DNA from: Pedobacter ureilyticus
GTDB taxonomy: Bacteria; Bacteroidota; Bacteroidia; Sphingobacteriales; Sphingobacteriaceae
Reading direction: 5' to 3'
NCBI RefSeq assembly: GCF_005925345.1
Contig: NZ_SSHJ01000034.1
Location: 1,614-41,626, forward strand
DNA: 40,013 bases
A model generated the notes under the pieces. It saw only the letters and a list, made by a program, of their open reading frames with translations. It had not been told where the DNA came from and searched no databases. The translations under genes and the position numbers were made by a program. Positions 31,189 to 40,013 of this stretch are shown piece after piece (the stretch's first letter is position 1; each line of letters starts with the position of its first letter).

Positions 31189-32379
31189 ATGTATAAAACC
31201 TTACAACCCGTTTTACAAAAGGAACTTGCTGATATTGAGCAGGCTGGCTTATATAAGCGAGAAAGAATTATTACTTCGCCACAAGGTGCAGATATTAAAG
31301 TAAGTACCGGTAATGAAGTGATTAATTTTTGTGCTAATAATTATTTAGGCCTATCATCGCATCCAAAAGTGATTGAAGCGGCTAAGAAGGCAATTGACCA
31401 TTATGGCTATGGCATGTCTTCTGTACGTTTCATTTGCGGTACACAAGACGTTCACAAAGAATTAGAAGCTAAAATTTCTGACTTTTTAGGCACCGAAGAT
31501 ACCATTTTGTATGCTGCGGCTTTTGATGCTAATGGTGGCGTTTTTGAACCTTTGTTAGGTGCAGAAGATGCTATTATTTCTGATGAATTGAACCATGCAT
31601 CAATTATTGATGGTGTCCGTTTGTGTAAAGCGCAGCGTTTCCGTTATAAAAATTGCGATATGGAAGATTTGGAGAAACAACTGATTGCCGCTAAAGATTG
31701 TAGACATAGAATGATTGTTACCGACGGTGCTTTTTCTATGGATGGCTCGGTGGCTCCTTTGGATAAAATTTGCGATTTGGCAGATAAGTACGAAGCGCTG
31801 GTAATGATCGACGAATCGCATTGTTCTGGATTTATAGGCAAAACAGGTAGGGGAACGCACGAGCATTTCGATGTGATGGATCGCATTGATATTATTACGG
31901 GTACTTTAGGTAAGGCTTTGGGTGGCGCATCTGGCGGATTTACCTCGGGCCGTAAAGAAATTGTAGATATGCTGCGCCAGCGTTCTCGTCCGTATTTATT
32001 CTCTAACACCCTAGCACCATCTATAGCTGGTGCTTCTGTTGCTGTTTTAGATATGTTGAGCGAAACTACTGCTTTGCGTGATAAGTTAGAAAATAACACT
32101 AAGTACTTCCGTGAAAAAATGACTGAAGCTGGTTTCGATATCAAACCTGGTTTCCATCCAATTGTTCCGGTAATGTTATATGATGCCAAAGTAGCCCAAG
32201 AGTTTGCTGCTAAAATGCTCGAAGAAGGTATCTATGTAATTGGATTTTTCTATCCGGTAGTGCCACAGGGCAAAGCTCGTATTAGGGTGCAATTATCGGC
32301 TGCTCACGAGCAACACCATTTAGATAAAGCCATTGCCGCTTTTACCAAAGTAGGTAAAGAGCTAGGCGTAATTAAGTAA
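31189..32379 (+). CDS. kbl: Glycine C-acetyltransferase (2-amino-3-ketobutyrate CoA ligase)
   Basis: The 396-residue PLP enzyme is full length. [35 protein letters not shown] and [15 protein letters not shown] belong to the alpha-oxoamine synthase fold. [18 protein letters not shown] carries the cofactor Asp/His, and GTLGKALGG has the PLP Lys242. [13 protein letters not shown] and [11 protein letters not shown] finish the domain. It converts glycine and acetyl-CoA to 2-amino-3-ketobutyrate, or the reverse in threonine breakdown. Close relatives such as serine palmitoyltransferase or AONS have different signature residues, so Kbl is the best fit. Threonine dehydrogenase is not adjacent in this window. 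Confidence 0.92.
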   Translation: MYKTLQPVLQKELADIEQAGLYKRERIITSPQGADIKVSTGNEVINFCANNYLGLSSHPKVIEAAKKAIDHYGYGMSSVRFICGTQDVHKELEAKISDFLGTEDTILYAAAFDANGGVFEPLLGAEDAIISDELNHASIIDGVRLCKAQRFRYKNCDMEDLEKQLIAAKDCRHRMIVTDGAFSMDGSVAPLDKICDLADKYEALVMIDESHCSGFIGKTGRGTHEHFDVMDRIDIITGTLGKALGGASGGFTSGRKEIVDMLRQRSRPYLFSNTLAPSIAGASVAVLDMLSETTALRDKLENNTKYFREKMTEAGFDIKPGFHPIVPVMLYDAKVAQEFAAKMLEEGIYVIGFFYPVVPQGKARIRVQLSAAHEQHHLDKAIAAFTKVGKELGVIK

Positions 32380-32388
32380 TTTTTTTCA

Positions 32389-32420
32389 AGTTGGTTGGGT
32401 GTTTAAAAGCTCAACCAACT
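32389..32420. other. Hairpin between the convergent kbl and toxin genes
   Basis: AGTTGGTTG (32389-32397) and CAACCAACT (32412-32420) are perfect complements. No T-run follows on either strand; a run of seven T (32381-32386 region) lies before the stem on the plus strand. It may act as a bidirectional transcript end but is not a canonical terminator. Confidence 0.4.
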
Positions 32421-32446
32421 GTGTAAATTAGGCTCGCAAAAATGGT

Positions 32447-32731
32447 TTAAAATAAATCGGAGTGGGTGCCCAAACGGATAAGACTAATTTTGTTATCGGT
32501 AGTTATTTCTATCCAGATAAGCAGTAAGTCTGGCTTTATGTGGCACTCCCAATTGTCGGCGTAATTTCCAGATAATTTATGCGCTTTGTGTTTTTTGTGA
32601 AGCCCAGTTGCACCTTTTACAGCTAATTCATTTTCAATAAAATTAGCTACAAGCATAAAATCCTTTATTGATCGTTTTTTGATCAGCTTCAAATCCTTAA
32701 GGAATTTATTGGTGTAATTAAGTGTATACAT
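32447..32731 (-). CDS. YafQ/RelE-family type II toxin
   Basis: The 94-residue basic protein has the YafQ pattern: FLKDLKLIKKRS at residues 9-20, HKAHKLSG, then WECHIKPDLLLIW and the end RLGTHSDLF. The His and Asp residues in HKLSG, ECHIKPD and GTHSD are the ones used for ribosome-dependent mRNA cleavage in YafQ. Its start codon overlaps the stop of the antitoxin gene by one base (TAATG), so translation is coupled. The pair lies between kbl and pheS without signs of other mobile DNA. Confidence 0.87.
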   Translation of the reverse strand: MYTLNYTNKFLKDLKLIKKRSIKDFMLVANFIENELAVKGATGLHKKHKAHKLSGNYADNWECHIKPDLLLIWIEITTDNKISLIRLGTHSDLF

Positions 32732-32940
32732 TAAATACTCTCAAAAAAAGCTTTAATATTTGTTATAGGCATCGTTTTCCCTCTTTTGGCATCCTCCATC
32801 GCCTTTATAGTTTCTGCATTGGGTTTACGTTCAGCTTTTTTGCTTTCTTTTTTAGTTTCAACTTTAACATCAAGCTCCTTTAAAAGCTGTTTAATAAAAT
32901 CAGCTTTGCTGTCGGGTATATGGATGGTAAGTGTAGTCAT
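32731..32940 (-). CDS. Type II antitoxin, partner of the YafQ-like toxin
   Basis: The ATG at 32940 (MTTLTIHIPDSK) gives 69 residues; the extra N-terminal codons to 32964 are probably untranslated. TLTIHIPDSKADFIKQLLKEL looks like a short ribbon and helix of the kind used for DNA binding. The Lys/Glu-rich tail with PITNIKAFFESI should wrap the toxin. Such antitoxins repress their own operon. It is upstream of the toxin gene, the usual order. The N-terminal class is not certain. Confidence 0.8.
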   Translation of the reverse strand: MTTLTIHIPDSKADFIKQLLKELDVKVETKKESKKAERKPNAETIKAMEDAKRGKTMPITNIKAFFESI

Positions 32941-32961
32941 GGCATTAAATTTTACTTCAAA

Positions 32962-32969
32962 CAAATATA
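32962..32969 (-). promoter_or_regulatory. -7 box of the toxin-antitoxin operon
   Basis: On the minus strand TATATTTG (32969-32962) is a perfect TAnnTTTG box, 21 bases before the antitoxin ATG at 32940. No clear TTG is seen at -33. Autorepression would be expected here. Confidence 0.5.
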
Positions 32970-33169
32970 CGAACTTTTTTGCTCCAGTTTTTGTACATTA
33001 AAATCGAAACAATTGCTGGTCCATACTTTTGGTTGGTAGTAAATACAAAACCTAAATCTTCGTAAACAAAACCCAACTTGGGTTCATTTTGCGTATTTAT
33101 TCTACTACTATGCAAGTTTTTGAACTCGCTCTGACAAAATTATAGGATAAATTGCTGTATATTTGGCCC

Positions 33170-34210
33170 ATGTTACAAGACCAAATAACGCAGTATACCG
33201 AAGAAATCAACACGTTTTCTACAAGCAATGCAGCCGAGCTGGAACAATTTAGAATTCGCTTTTTAGGAACTAAAGGTATTATTAAAGATATTTTTGACGA
33301 ATTTAAAGCAGTTTCTCCAGAAGAGAAAAGAACATTAGGCAAAGTACTTAACCAATTTAAACAATTGGCAGAGGCAAAGTATCAAGCACTAAACGAAACT
33401 ATTTCTGCTTCGCTAGATGCTTCGGAAGGTAATCAATTAGATTTGACACTTCCGGGCGAAGGTTTCGAATTGGGTACGCGTCATCCTTTGGCTATTGTAC
33501 GTAGAGAAATTATCGAAATTTTCAATAAACTAGGTTTTAGCGTAGCCGAAGGGCCAGAGATTGAAGACGATTGGCACAATTTCTCTGCTTTAAACTTTCC
33601 CGAAGAACACCCAGCAAGAGATATGCAAGATACTTTCTTCATCAAAAAAGGTGGAGAAAAAGGCGATATCGCTTTGCGTACCCACACGTCTTCGGTACAA
33701 GTGCGCATGATGGAAGCTGGCCAGCCACCTTTTAGAGCGTTAATGCCTGGGCGTGTTTACCGTAACGAAGCAATTTCTGCTAGGGCGCACTGCTTTTTCC
33801 ACCAAGTAGAAGGTTTATACGTAGACGAGAAAGTTTCGTTCGCAGATTTAAAGCAAACGTTGTTCTATTTTGTTCAAGAATTATACGGCGAAGGTACCAA
33901 AGTACGCTTCCGTCCATCATATTTTCCGTTTACAGAGCCAAGTGCCGAAATGGATATTTCTTGTAGTATCTGCAAGGGCGCTGGTTGCCAAATGTGTAAA
34001 GGTAGTGGCTGGGTAGAGATTTTGGGCTGCGGTATGGTAGATCCGAATGTGTTAGAGAATTGCGGAATTGACAGTAAAAAATATAGTGGTTTTGCATTTG
34101 GGATGGGGATAGAGCGTATTGCTAACCTTAAATTTGAAATTAAGGACTTGCGATTATTCTCAGAAAACGACGTCCGTTTCTTGAAACAGTATCAATCAGC
34201 AACTATATAA
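33170..34210 (+). CDS. pheS: Phenylalanine--tRNA ligase alpha subunit
   Basis: The ATG at 33170 (MLQDQITQY) gives 346 residues, the usual size; the frame upstream begins with TTG and adds six unlikely residues. An N-terminal coiled-coil arm (to about residue 85) precedes the class II core. TRHPLAIVRREIIEIFNKLGF, then FFIKKGGEKGDIALRTHTSS, FRALMPGRVYRNEAISARAHC, RFRPSYFPFTEPSAEMD and motif 3 FAFGMGIERIANLKF are all visible. A CSICKGAGCQMCKGSGW insertion is typical of this subunit. It charges tRNA-Phe with PheT. A small lipoprotein gene follows after two bases. Confidence 0.96.
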   Translation: MLQDQITQYTEEINTFSTSNAAELEQFRIRFLGTKGIIKDIFDEFKAVSPEEKRTLGKVLNQFKQLAEAKYQALNETISASLDASEGNQLDLTLPGEGFELGTRHPLAIVRREIIEIFNKLGFSVAEGPEIEDDWHNFSALNFPEEHPARDMQDTFFIKKGGEKGDIALRTHTSSVQVRMMEAGQPPFRALMPGRVYRNEAISARAHCFFHQVEGLYVDEKVSFADLKQTLFYFVQELYGEGTKVRFRPSYFPFTEPSAEMDISCSICKGAGCQMCKGSGWVEILGCGMVDPNVLENCGIDSKKYSGFAFGMGIERIANLKFEIKDLRLFSENDVRFLKQYQSATI

Positions 34211-34212
34211 GC

Positions 34213-34617
34213 ATGAAGAGGATTTTGGTTACAGGATTTTTATTTCTACTTTTCGCTTCTTGCGGCAAGGAAGAAAATTTTGTGCCTGATTATCCAGTAC
34301 GTTATGATGTTACGCTGCAAGAATTTAGTATTTACGCCAAAAACAATGTGCTTTTGGTGCCTAATCAAGGTGTAGCAGGGCTGATGATAGTTAAATCGCC
34401 TACGGGCGCTTACCTAGCTTTTGATCGTTGCAGCACCGTAAACCCAGAAAAAGCTTGTGCCGTTACGCCAGATGACAGTGGTTTTACGGCTACCGACCCA
34501 TGCTCAGGTGGTAAGTTTCTGTTGTTAGATGGTAGTCCACAAAAATATCCAGCAGAGCGGGCACTAAAAAAGTATGCCGTAGTAATCTCGGGTATTACTT
34601 TATCAGTAAGAAATTAA
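34213..34617 (+). CDS. Small lipoprotein with degenerate Rieske-like fold
   Basis: The 134-residue lipoprotein has lipobox LFASC with Cys at about residue 17. The mature part resembles the small Rieske-like proteins of Bacteroidota: AYLAFDRCSTVNPEKACAV around 74-92, then DPCSGGKFLLLDGSP and a closing LKKYAVVISGITLSV. The Rieske ligand sets C-x-H and C-x-x-H are reduced to Cys-only remnants (DRCS and PCSGG), so it probably no longer binds a 2Fe-2S cluster. It sits two bases after pheS and its stop overlaps the tetR start (TAATG), so all three genes are probably one transcript. The role is unknown. Confidence 0.75.
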   Translation: MKRILVTGFLFLLFASCGKEENFVPDYPVRYDVTLQEFSIYAKNNVLLVPNQGVAGLMIVKSPTGAYLAFDRCSTVNPEKACAVTPDDSGFTATDPCSGGKFLLLDGSPQKYPAERALKKYAVVISGITLSVRN

Positions 34618-35192
34618 TGGAACCAGAAAAAATAAAAGAAAGTATCCTTAGGGCTGCAAAAGAACTGTTTAGGAAATACGGTTATCATAAAACCAGTGTT
34701 AACGAAATCGCTAAAAAAGCACGTATTGCCAAAGCAACAATCTATAAATATTTCGAAAGCAAAGAGCAGATACTCGATTTTATTTTAATGGATTATCTTG
34801 ATGTGAACCTGCATGGGATTTTGTCTAACAAGGTAAAATTTGCTAACGAAGAAGAGCATTTAAAAGCTTTGGTAATGAAAACCTGCCGTCTTTCATTTAC
34901 TGCCTGTAACGAGTTTATAGGATGGGATTTTGTACGTGAGAACGCCAATTCGCAAGAGTTTTTGAAACATCTTTCCGATCAGTTAGAGGCATTGTTGCTA
35001 TCTGCCTATCTAGAGCTAGATCACTTTAAAAATAATCCCGCCCGCAGAGGGGGCTTGGCATTTTTGTTAAAGGCCAGTAAGAGCATTGTGTTTTCATTCG
35101 CATTTACTTCGGTAAGCGATTCGGATGTGCGCAAAAACTTTGTCACTTTTCAGAAAGAGATTTTGCCCTATTTGGTAAAAGCGGCATTGTAA
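34617..35192 (+). CDS. TetR/AcrR-family transcriptional regulator
   Basis: The 191-residue protein has the TetR HTH at residues about 8-53: IKESILRAAKELFRKYGYHK, then VNEIAKKARIAKATIYKYFESKEQILD. The C-terminal ligand-binding part is helical and not typical of any named subgroup. It begins with a one-base overlap of the preceding lipoprotein stop. It ends seven bases before the convergent EcsC-family gene. The targets and inducer are not evident. Confidence 0.9.
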   Translation: MEPEKIKESILRAAKELFRKYGYHKTSVNEIAKKARIAKATIYKYFESKEQILDFILMDYLDVNLHGILSNKVKFANEEEHLKALVMKTCRLSFTACNEFIGWDFVRENANSQEFLKHLSDQLEALLLSAYLELDHFKNNPARRGGLAFLLKASKSIVFSFAFTSVSDSDVRKNFVTFQKEILPYLVKAAL

Positions 35193-35199
35193 AAAAGCT

Positions 35200-36012
35200 T
35201 TATTTCTTAGGGTTTAAATCAATTCTTTGATCAATATCTAATTTTCTCATTCTATAGCACATCATTGCGGTTTTGCCTAGCTTTTTAATGAGCTGATAGT
35301 TGGCCACGGCACCTACTGCCGCCCCAACAACAGGAATTAATTGGGCAAGTTTCGCTAAGTCGATGTAATCACGGTATTCTTGCTGGAAGGTTTGCCAATC
35401 GAAACCATCCCCATTTTCGGGAAGTAAGAAAAGCTTTTCATCCCATTTTTCTATTTGAGCAAGTGTTTTCTGACTGCCTATTTGGCTAGAAAATGTAAGT
35501 TGAAAAATATGTAGAATATACAAACGTTCTCTAAAATCACTGGTGTTATAGCCATACAGGGCAGCAATTTCATAAAGCAATTTAAGTTTAATGCCAATCA
35601 ATATCGGGAAATCAGCCATGCTCATTAAAAAACCACCAGCACCGGTAATGCCACCTTCGGCGGCGCCAGTTTTGCAGTAGTTTTCTATTTTTGATTTTAT
35701 CAACGCTTCGCGGTGCATTAAACTCATTTCTTCTGGCGGCATATCCGAACTGGTAAGCTCAGATCCGAATAACACGGCTTTTACCATTTGTTTAATGGTA
35801 GCGGTAATGGCTTTATGTACTTTTTGCGGAATGTAGCTATTAATTTTGGTTTGAAATTTCGTGGCGATATTCCCCATAAGCGATGGTTTTTTCATCACTT
35901 CCAATTTCCAAAAATGTAGTTCTAGTTCTATTTGTTGTTGATATTTGTTCATTCTCTGCTTTAACAACATCTTAGATGATGAAAAGTTGTTCGATGTTAC
36001 AGGCTTCTTCAA
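35200..36012 (-). CDS. EcsC-family protein
   Basis: The 270-residue protein matches the EcsC family: HKAITATIKQMVKAVLFGS, AEGGITGAGGFLMSMADFPILIGIKLKLLYEIAALYGYN and KLAQLIPVVGAAVGAVANYQLIKKLG. The Gly/Ala-rich hydrophobic runs at roughly 120-150 and 220-245 could enter the membrane. The function of the family, named after a Bacillus ABC-transporter-linked protein, is not known. Upstream Met codons at residues 15 and 21 are alternative starts. It is convergent with the TetR gene. Confidence 0.85.
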   Translation of the reverse strand: MKKPVTSNNFSSSKMLLKQRMNKYQQQIELELHFWKLEVMKKPSLMGNIATKFQTKINSYIPQKVHKAITATIKQMVKAVLFGSELTSSDMPPEEMSLMHREALIKSKIENYCKTGAAEGGITGAGGFLMSMADFPILIGIKLKLLYEIAALYGYNTSDFRERLYILHIFQLTFSSQIGSQKTLAQIEKWDEKLFLLPENGDGFDWQTFQQEYRDYIDLAKLAQLIPVVGAAVGAVANYQLIKKLGKTAMMCYRMRKLDIDQRIDLNPKK

Positions 36013-36017
36013 ATCGT

Positions 36018-36135
36018 CATTGCGAGGCGAGAAGCACCTGTGCAGTAAGCTTGGATACTATAAAATATTAAAGCAAAGTAATGAAAAATCCTGCTAAGCC
36101 GGTTTGTGCTTAAAGATTGTTCGTGCCTCGCAATG
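36018..36135. repeat. REP-like element with ATTGCGAGGC arms
   Basis: CATTGCGAGGC at 36018-36028 is the exact reverse complement of GCCTCGCAATG at 36125-36135. The interior is long and pairs weakly. It shares its outer bases with the element at 26001-26077. It lies between the EcsC gene and the ompH terminator. Confidence 0.65.
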
Positions 36136-36149
36136 GCAACAAAAGACAT

Positions 36150-36179
36150 AAAAAAAAGTCCCGCTTTGTGCGAGACTTT
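36150..36179 (-). terminator. Rho-independent terminator of the ompH-like gene
   Basis: On the minus strand the stem AAAGTCTCGC/GCGGGACTTT, with one mismatch and an ACAAA loop, runs into a run of eight or more T at 36157-36150. It lies about 22 bases after the stop at 36201. Confidence 0.8.
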
Positions 36180-36200
36180 AATTCTTTTGCAAGAAAAACC

Positions 36201-36803
36201 TTATTTCTTCTCTTTGCTATAGGCTTCGTTTAAGCCTTTAATTACTTCTTTAGTTACATCTAAGCTTTCGTCAGCAAAAAGAATATCGCCCATTCCTTTT
36301 TGGTACTTCAAAACCATTTTGTAGCCTTTTTCTTTTGCATATCCTTTTAAGTAATCGGCAACTTTATTGTAAAGTGCTTCTTGTTCTTTAGCTTGCTCGT
36401 TCTGAAAAGCTGCACCAGCATTTTGTTGATAAGCTTGTAATTCTTGTTGTTTACGTCCCAATCTTTCTTCTGTCGCAGCTCTTTGCTCGGCAGTCATACC
36501 ATTTGCTTGCGATTGATATTGTTGCATATCGCGTTGAAAAGCCTGTCCTTTAGCTTTAAGGTCAGCATCAGCGGCTTTACCTTTAGCTTCCATTTTAGTT
36601 TTGAGCACTTTAAAATACTCGTATTGGTTCAAAAGCGAATCCGAATCAACGAAAACGATTTTATCTTTATTCGCATCTACAGTTACAGCTGGTTTTGTTG
36701 CTGTTCCTTCGGTTTTTGTTTCTTTATTTCCGCAAGCGCTCATGATAGAAACGATGGCGATTGCAGTAGCTAAGCCGCTAAATTTTACTGTGTTTAGTTT
36801 CAT
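36201..36803 (-). CDS. OmpH/Skp-family periplasmic chaperone lipoprotein
   Basis: The ATG at 36803 (MKLNTVKFS) gives a signal peptide with lipobox IMSAC, Cys at about residue 24, and 200 residues; the longer frame adds a tail without a purpose. IVFVDSDSLLNQYEYFKVLKTKME begins the OmpH domain, a long coiled coil rich in Gln and Ala follows (DADLKAKGQAFQRDMQQYQ), and YLKGYAKEKGYKMVLKYQKG with ILFADESLDVTKEVIKGLN ends it. OmpH/Skp proteins hold unfolded outer-membrane proteins in the periplasm. Being a lipoprotein is a common Bacteroidota variant. It is divergent from gyrB. Confidence 0.88.
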   Translation of the reverse strand: MKLNTVKFSGLATAIAIVSIMSACGNKETKTEGTATKPAVTVDANKDKIVFVDSDSLLNQYEYFKVLKTKMEAKGKAADADLKAKGQAFQRDMQQYQSQANGMTAEQRAATEERLGRKQQELQAYQQNAGAAFQNEQAKEQEALYNKVADYLKGYAKEKGYKMVLKYQKGMGDILFADESLDVTKEVIKGLNEAYSKEKK

Positions 36804-36823
36804 TCTGTTTTTGTAAATTTCAA

Positions 36824-36831
36824 CAAATATA
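36824..36831 (-). promoter_or_regulatory. -7 box of the ompH-like gene
   Basis: On the minus strand TATATTTG (36831-36824) fits TAnnTTTG and lies 20 bases before the ATG at 36803. TTAG sits 19 bases further upstream in the -33 position. Confidence 0.55.
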
Positions 36832-36971
36832 AAAATCAAAACCGAACATCCTAAATTAGGTCGCCATTAATCATTTGTCAAAGTCCAAACAATATTTGAA
36901 TTAGGCAGATAAAAGCCTTTTCAAAGGCTTTAGATTTCAGTGTTTTGAAGACGATTTTAACACCCGAATAG

Positions 36972-36980
36972 TTATCCACA
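36972..36980 (+). promoter_or_regulatory. Perfect DnaA box upstream of gyrB
   Basis: TTATCCACA matches the DnaA-box consensus exactly, 56 bases before the gyrB ATG and 27 bases before its likely -7 box. It is single in this gap, so an origin is not shown; DnaA control of gyrB is possible. Confidence 0.5.
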
Positions 36981-37006
36981 ATAGGGCGAAATCCATAAAA
37001 ATTGCG

Positions 37007-37014
37007 TATTTTTG
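37007..37014 (+). promoter_or_regulatory. Possible -7 box of gyrB
   Basis: TATTTTTG fits TAnnTTTG and lies 22 bases before the ATG. No TTG is seen 17-23 bases upstream, so this rests on the -7 box alone. Confidence 0.35.
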
Positions 37015-37015
37015 A

Positions 37016-38995
<1,980 letters not shown>

Positions 38996-39036
38996 TTAGG
39001 CTTTTAACTGAAAGACTAAAGCTGAAATCGAAAATA

Positions 39037-39070
39037 AAATCCTTCAAGTTAATTCTTGGAGGATTTTTTT
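39037..39070 (+). terminator. Rho-independent terminator of gyrB
   Basis: AAAATCCTTCAAG and CTTGGAGGATTTT pair with one wobble around a short loop. The right arm runs into seven T. It lies about 40 bases after the gyrB stop. A second copy is at 39674-39707. Confidence 0.85.
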
Positions 39071-39080
39071 GTACATTTCG

Positions 39081-39192
39081 TCATTTCGACCGCAGCGAAG
39101 CAAGTGGAGAACTGAAAGAAAGCAAAGCTAAATCTATAGAGGAATAATTTCTGATAAATGACCCAAAGATTTCTCGACTACGCTCGAAATGA
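39081..39192. repeat. REP-like element after gyrB
   Basis: TCATTTCGACCGCAGCGAAG at 39081-39100 and CTACGCTCGAAATGA at 39178-39192 pair at the ends, with AGTGGAGA and TCTC further in. The core TCATTTCGA is shared with the elements at 9584 and 24814. It is duplicated at 39718-39829 as part of the 637-base repeat. Confidence 0.6.
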
Positions 39193-39367
39193 AGACCATT
39201 CCAATACAACTAAAAGCGTAAGCTGCTGATAAACAAATACAAAAACTCGTAACTCACCTTTGGTTAAATATTGTATCATTATCCTTTTTATGATTGTTTG
39301 AAATTGGGTTCTGGCAGTGTTGAAAACTAAGATGCGTATTAAGGACGTTAAGTAAGGGTCGGGGCTG

Positions 39368-40004
39368 CCAACGTGATGCTGCAATACAACGTTTAAAAGG
39401 TGCGGGTAAAGAAGAAAGTGTACATATCCAACGTTATAAAGGTTTGGGAGAAATGAATGCGGAGCAACTTTGGGAAACTACTTTAGATCCTGCTCGTCGT
39501 ATCTTAATGCAGGCGACTATAGAAAATGCTGCAGAATGCGATCATACTTTCTCTATGTTAATGGGCGATGAAGTTGCGCCAAGGAGAGAATTTATTGAGC
39601 GTAATGCAAAATATGCGAAGATTGATGCTTAATTAGGCTTTTAACTGAAAGACTAAAGCTGAAATCGAAAATAAAATCCTTCAAGTTAATTCTTGGAGGA
39701 TTTTTTTGTACATTTCGTCATTTCGACCGCAGCGAAGCAAGTGGAGAACTGAAAGAAAGCAAAGCTAAATCTATAGAGGAATAATTTCTGATAAATGACC
39801 CAAAGATTTCTCGACTACGCTCGAAATGAAGACCATTCCAATACAACTAAAAGCGTAAGCTGCTGATAAACAAATACAAAAACTCGTAACTCACCTTTGG
39901 TTAAATATTGTATCATTATCCTTTTTATGATTGTTTGAAATTGGGTTCTGGCAGTGTTGAAAACTAAGATGCGTATTAAGGACGTTAAGTAAGGGTCGGG
40001 GCTG
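39368..40004. repeat. Tandem duplication, copy 2
   Basis: Repeats 38731-39367 with a constant offset of 637 bases. The junction reads GGGGCTGC directly into CAACGTGATGC with a one-base overlap. After copy 2 the sequence changes to CACTATATA and ends. The copy carries a second terminator (39674-39707) and REP-like element. The last 381 bases (39633-40013) hold no gene. Confidence 0.92.
39369..39632 (+). pseudogene. gyrB 3' fragment created by tandem duplication
   Basis: This stretch encodes GyrB residues 566-652 (from [11 protein letters not shown] to the natural stop) in one open frame. It lacks the ATPase, transducer and most of the Toprim domain, including Glu435 and the Asp residues. No start codon or promoter lies just upstream, although an internal ATG at 39444 could open 62 codons. 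It is not expected to make a functional subunit. Confidence 0.9.
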
Positions 40005-40013
40005 CACTATATA

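Noticed and set aside
31644..32189. A 181-codon minus-strand ORF inside kbl.
   Set aside because: The kbl frame is complete and conserved over the whole interval; the antisense frame has no recognisable domain.
33158..33165. TATATTTG as a -7 promoter box of pheS.
   Set aside because: It ends only four bases before the ATG, so transcription would begin at or after the start codon, and no properly spaced TTG lies upstream.
33152..33169. A TTG start six codons upstream of the pheS ATG.
   Set aside because: The ATG at 33170 matches the normal N-terminus and size of PheS.
39444..39632. A 62-codon ORF after gyrB as an independent gene.
   Set aside because: It is the repeated C-terminal part of gyrB, without its own promoter or complete domain.

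Overview
The window looks like chromosomal DNA from a Bacteroidota species, most likely a Pedobacter-like member of the Sphingobacteriaceae. The support is a SusC/SusD pair, two DUF5686 outer-membrane proteins, many lipoproteins with Cys lipoboxes, TAnnTTTG-type promoters, low GC and a 652-residue GyrB. The left edge sits inside a repeat and the right edge follows a repeat, so this may be a whole contig (inference).

Region 1 (1-7848) is the accessory part. Nine complete compartments hold ten small ORFs, all on the minus strand, separated by nine structured sites of about 131-154 bp plus a truncated one at the left edge. Each site is a long imperfect palindrome bounded by AAC on the left and GTT on the right. 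The 6-9 bases next to these boundaries are complementary between the two ends of each gene compartment, not between the two ends of one site. That is the layout of integron gene cassettes with attC sites, read right to left. No integrase is visible, so it is either a CALIN (attC cluster without integrase) or the end of an integron whose integrase lies left of the window. Cargo: DUF1963 (YwqG-like), YwqK/MORN-like and DUF6000-like proteins, a two-gene cassette with a PUR-domain/HTH protein and a small membrane protein, three lipoproteins and three unknowns.

Region 2 (7849-8211) is non-coding, with several short palindromes. Region 3 (8212-24714) is a minus-strand polysaccharide utilization locus. 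A membrane-anchored beta-propeller/Y_Y_Y/HTH regulator comes first, then SusC, SusD, a LamG-domain lipoprotein, two GH144-family enzymes, a metallophosphoesterase and a GH3 beta-glucosidase. A secreted esterase-like hydrolase and a DUF1569 protein follow. GH144 plus GH3 point to beta-1,2-glucan as the substrate. The expected order is surface capture and cutting by GH144, SusCD import, then periplasmic trimming by GH3. The phosphoesterase and esterase suggest a substituted glucan (inference).

Region 4 (24814-40013) is mostly core genome: trhO, two tandem DUF5686 proteins, kbl, a YafQ-like toxin-antitoxin pair, pheS, a small Rieske-like lipoprotein, a TetR regulator, an EcsC-family protein, an OmpH/Skp lipoprotein and gyrB with a DnaA box upstream. 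Palindromic REP-like elements are scattered between genes. The window ends in an apparently exact 637-bp tandem duplication of the gyrB tail and its downstream region, leaving an 87-codon gyrB fragment.
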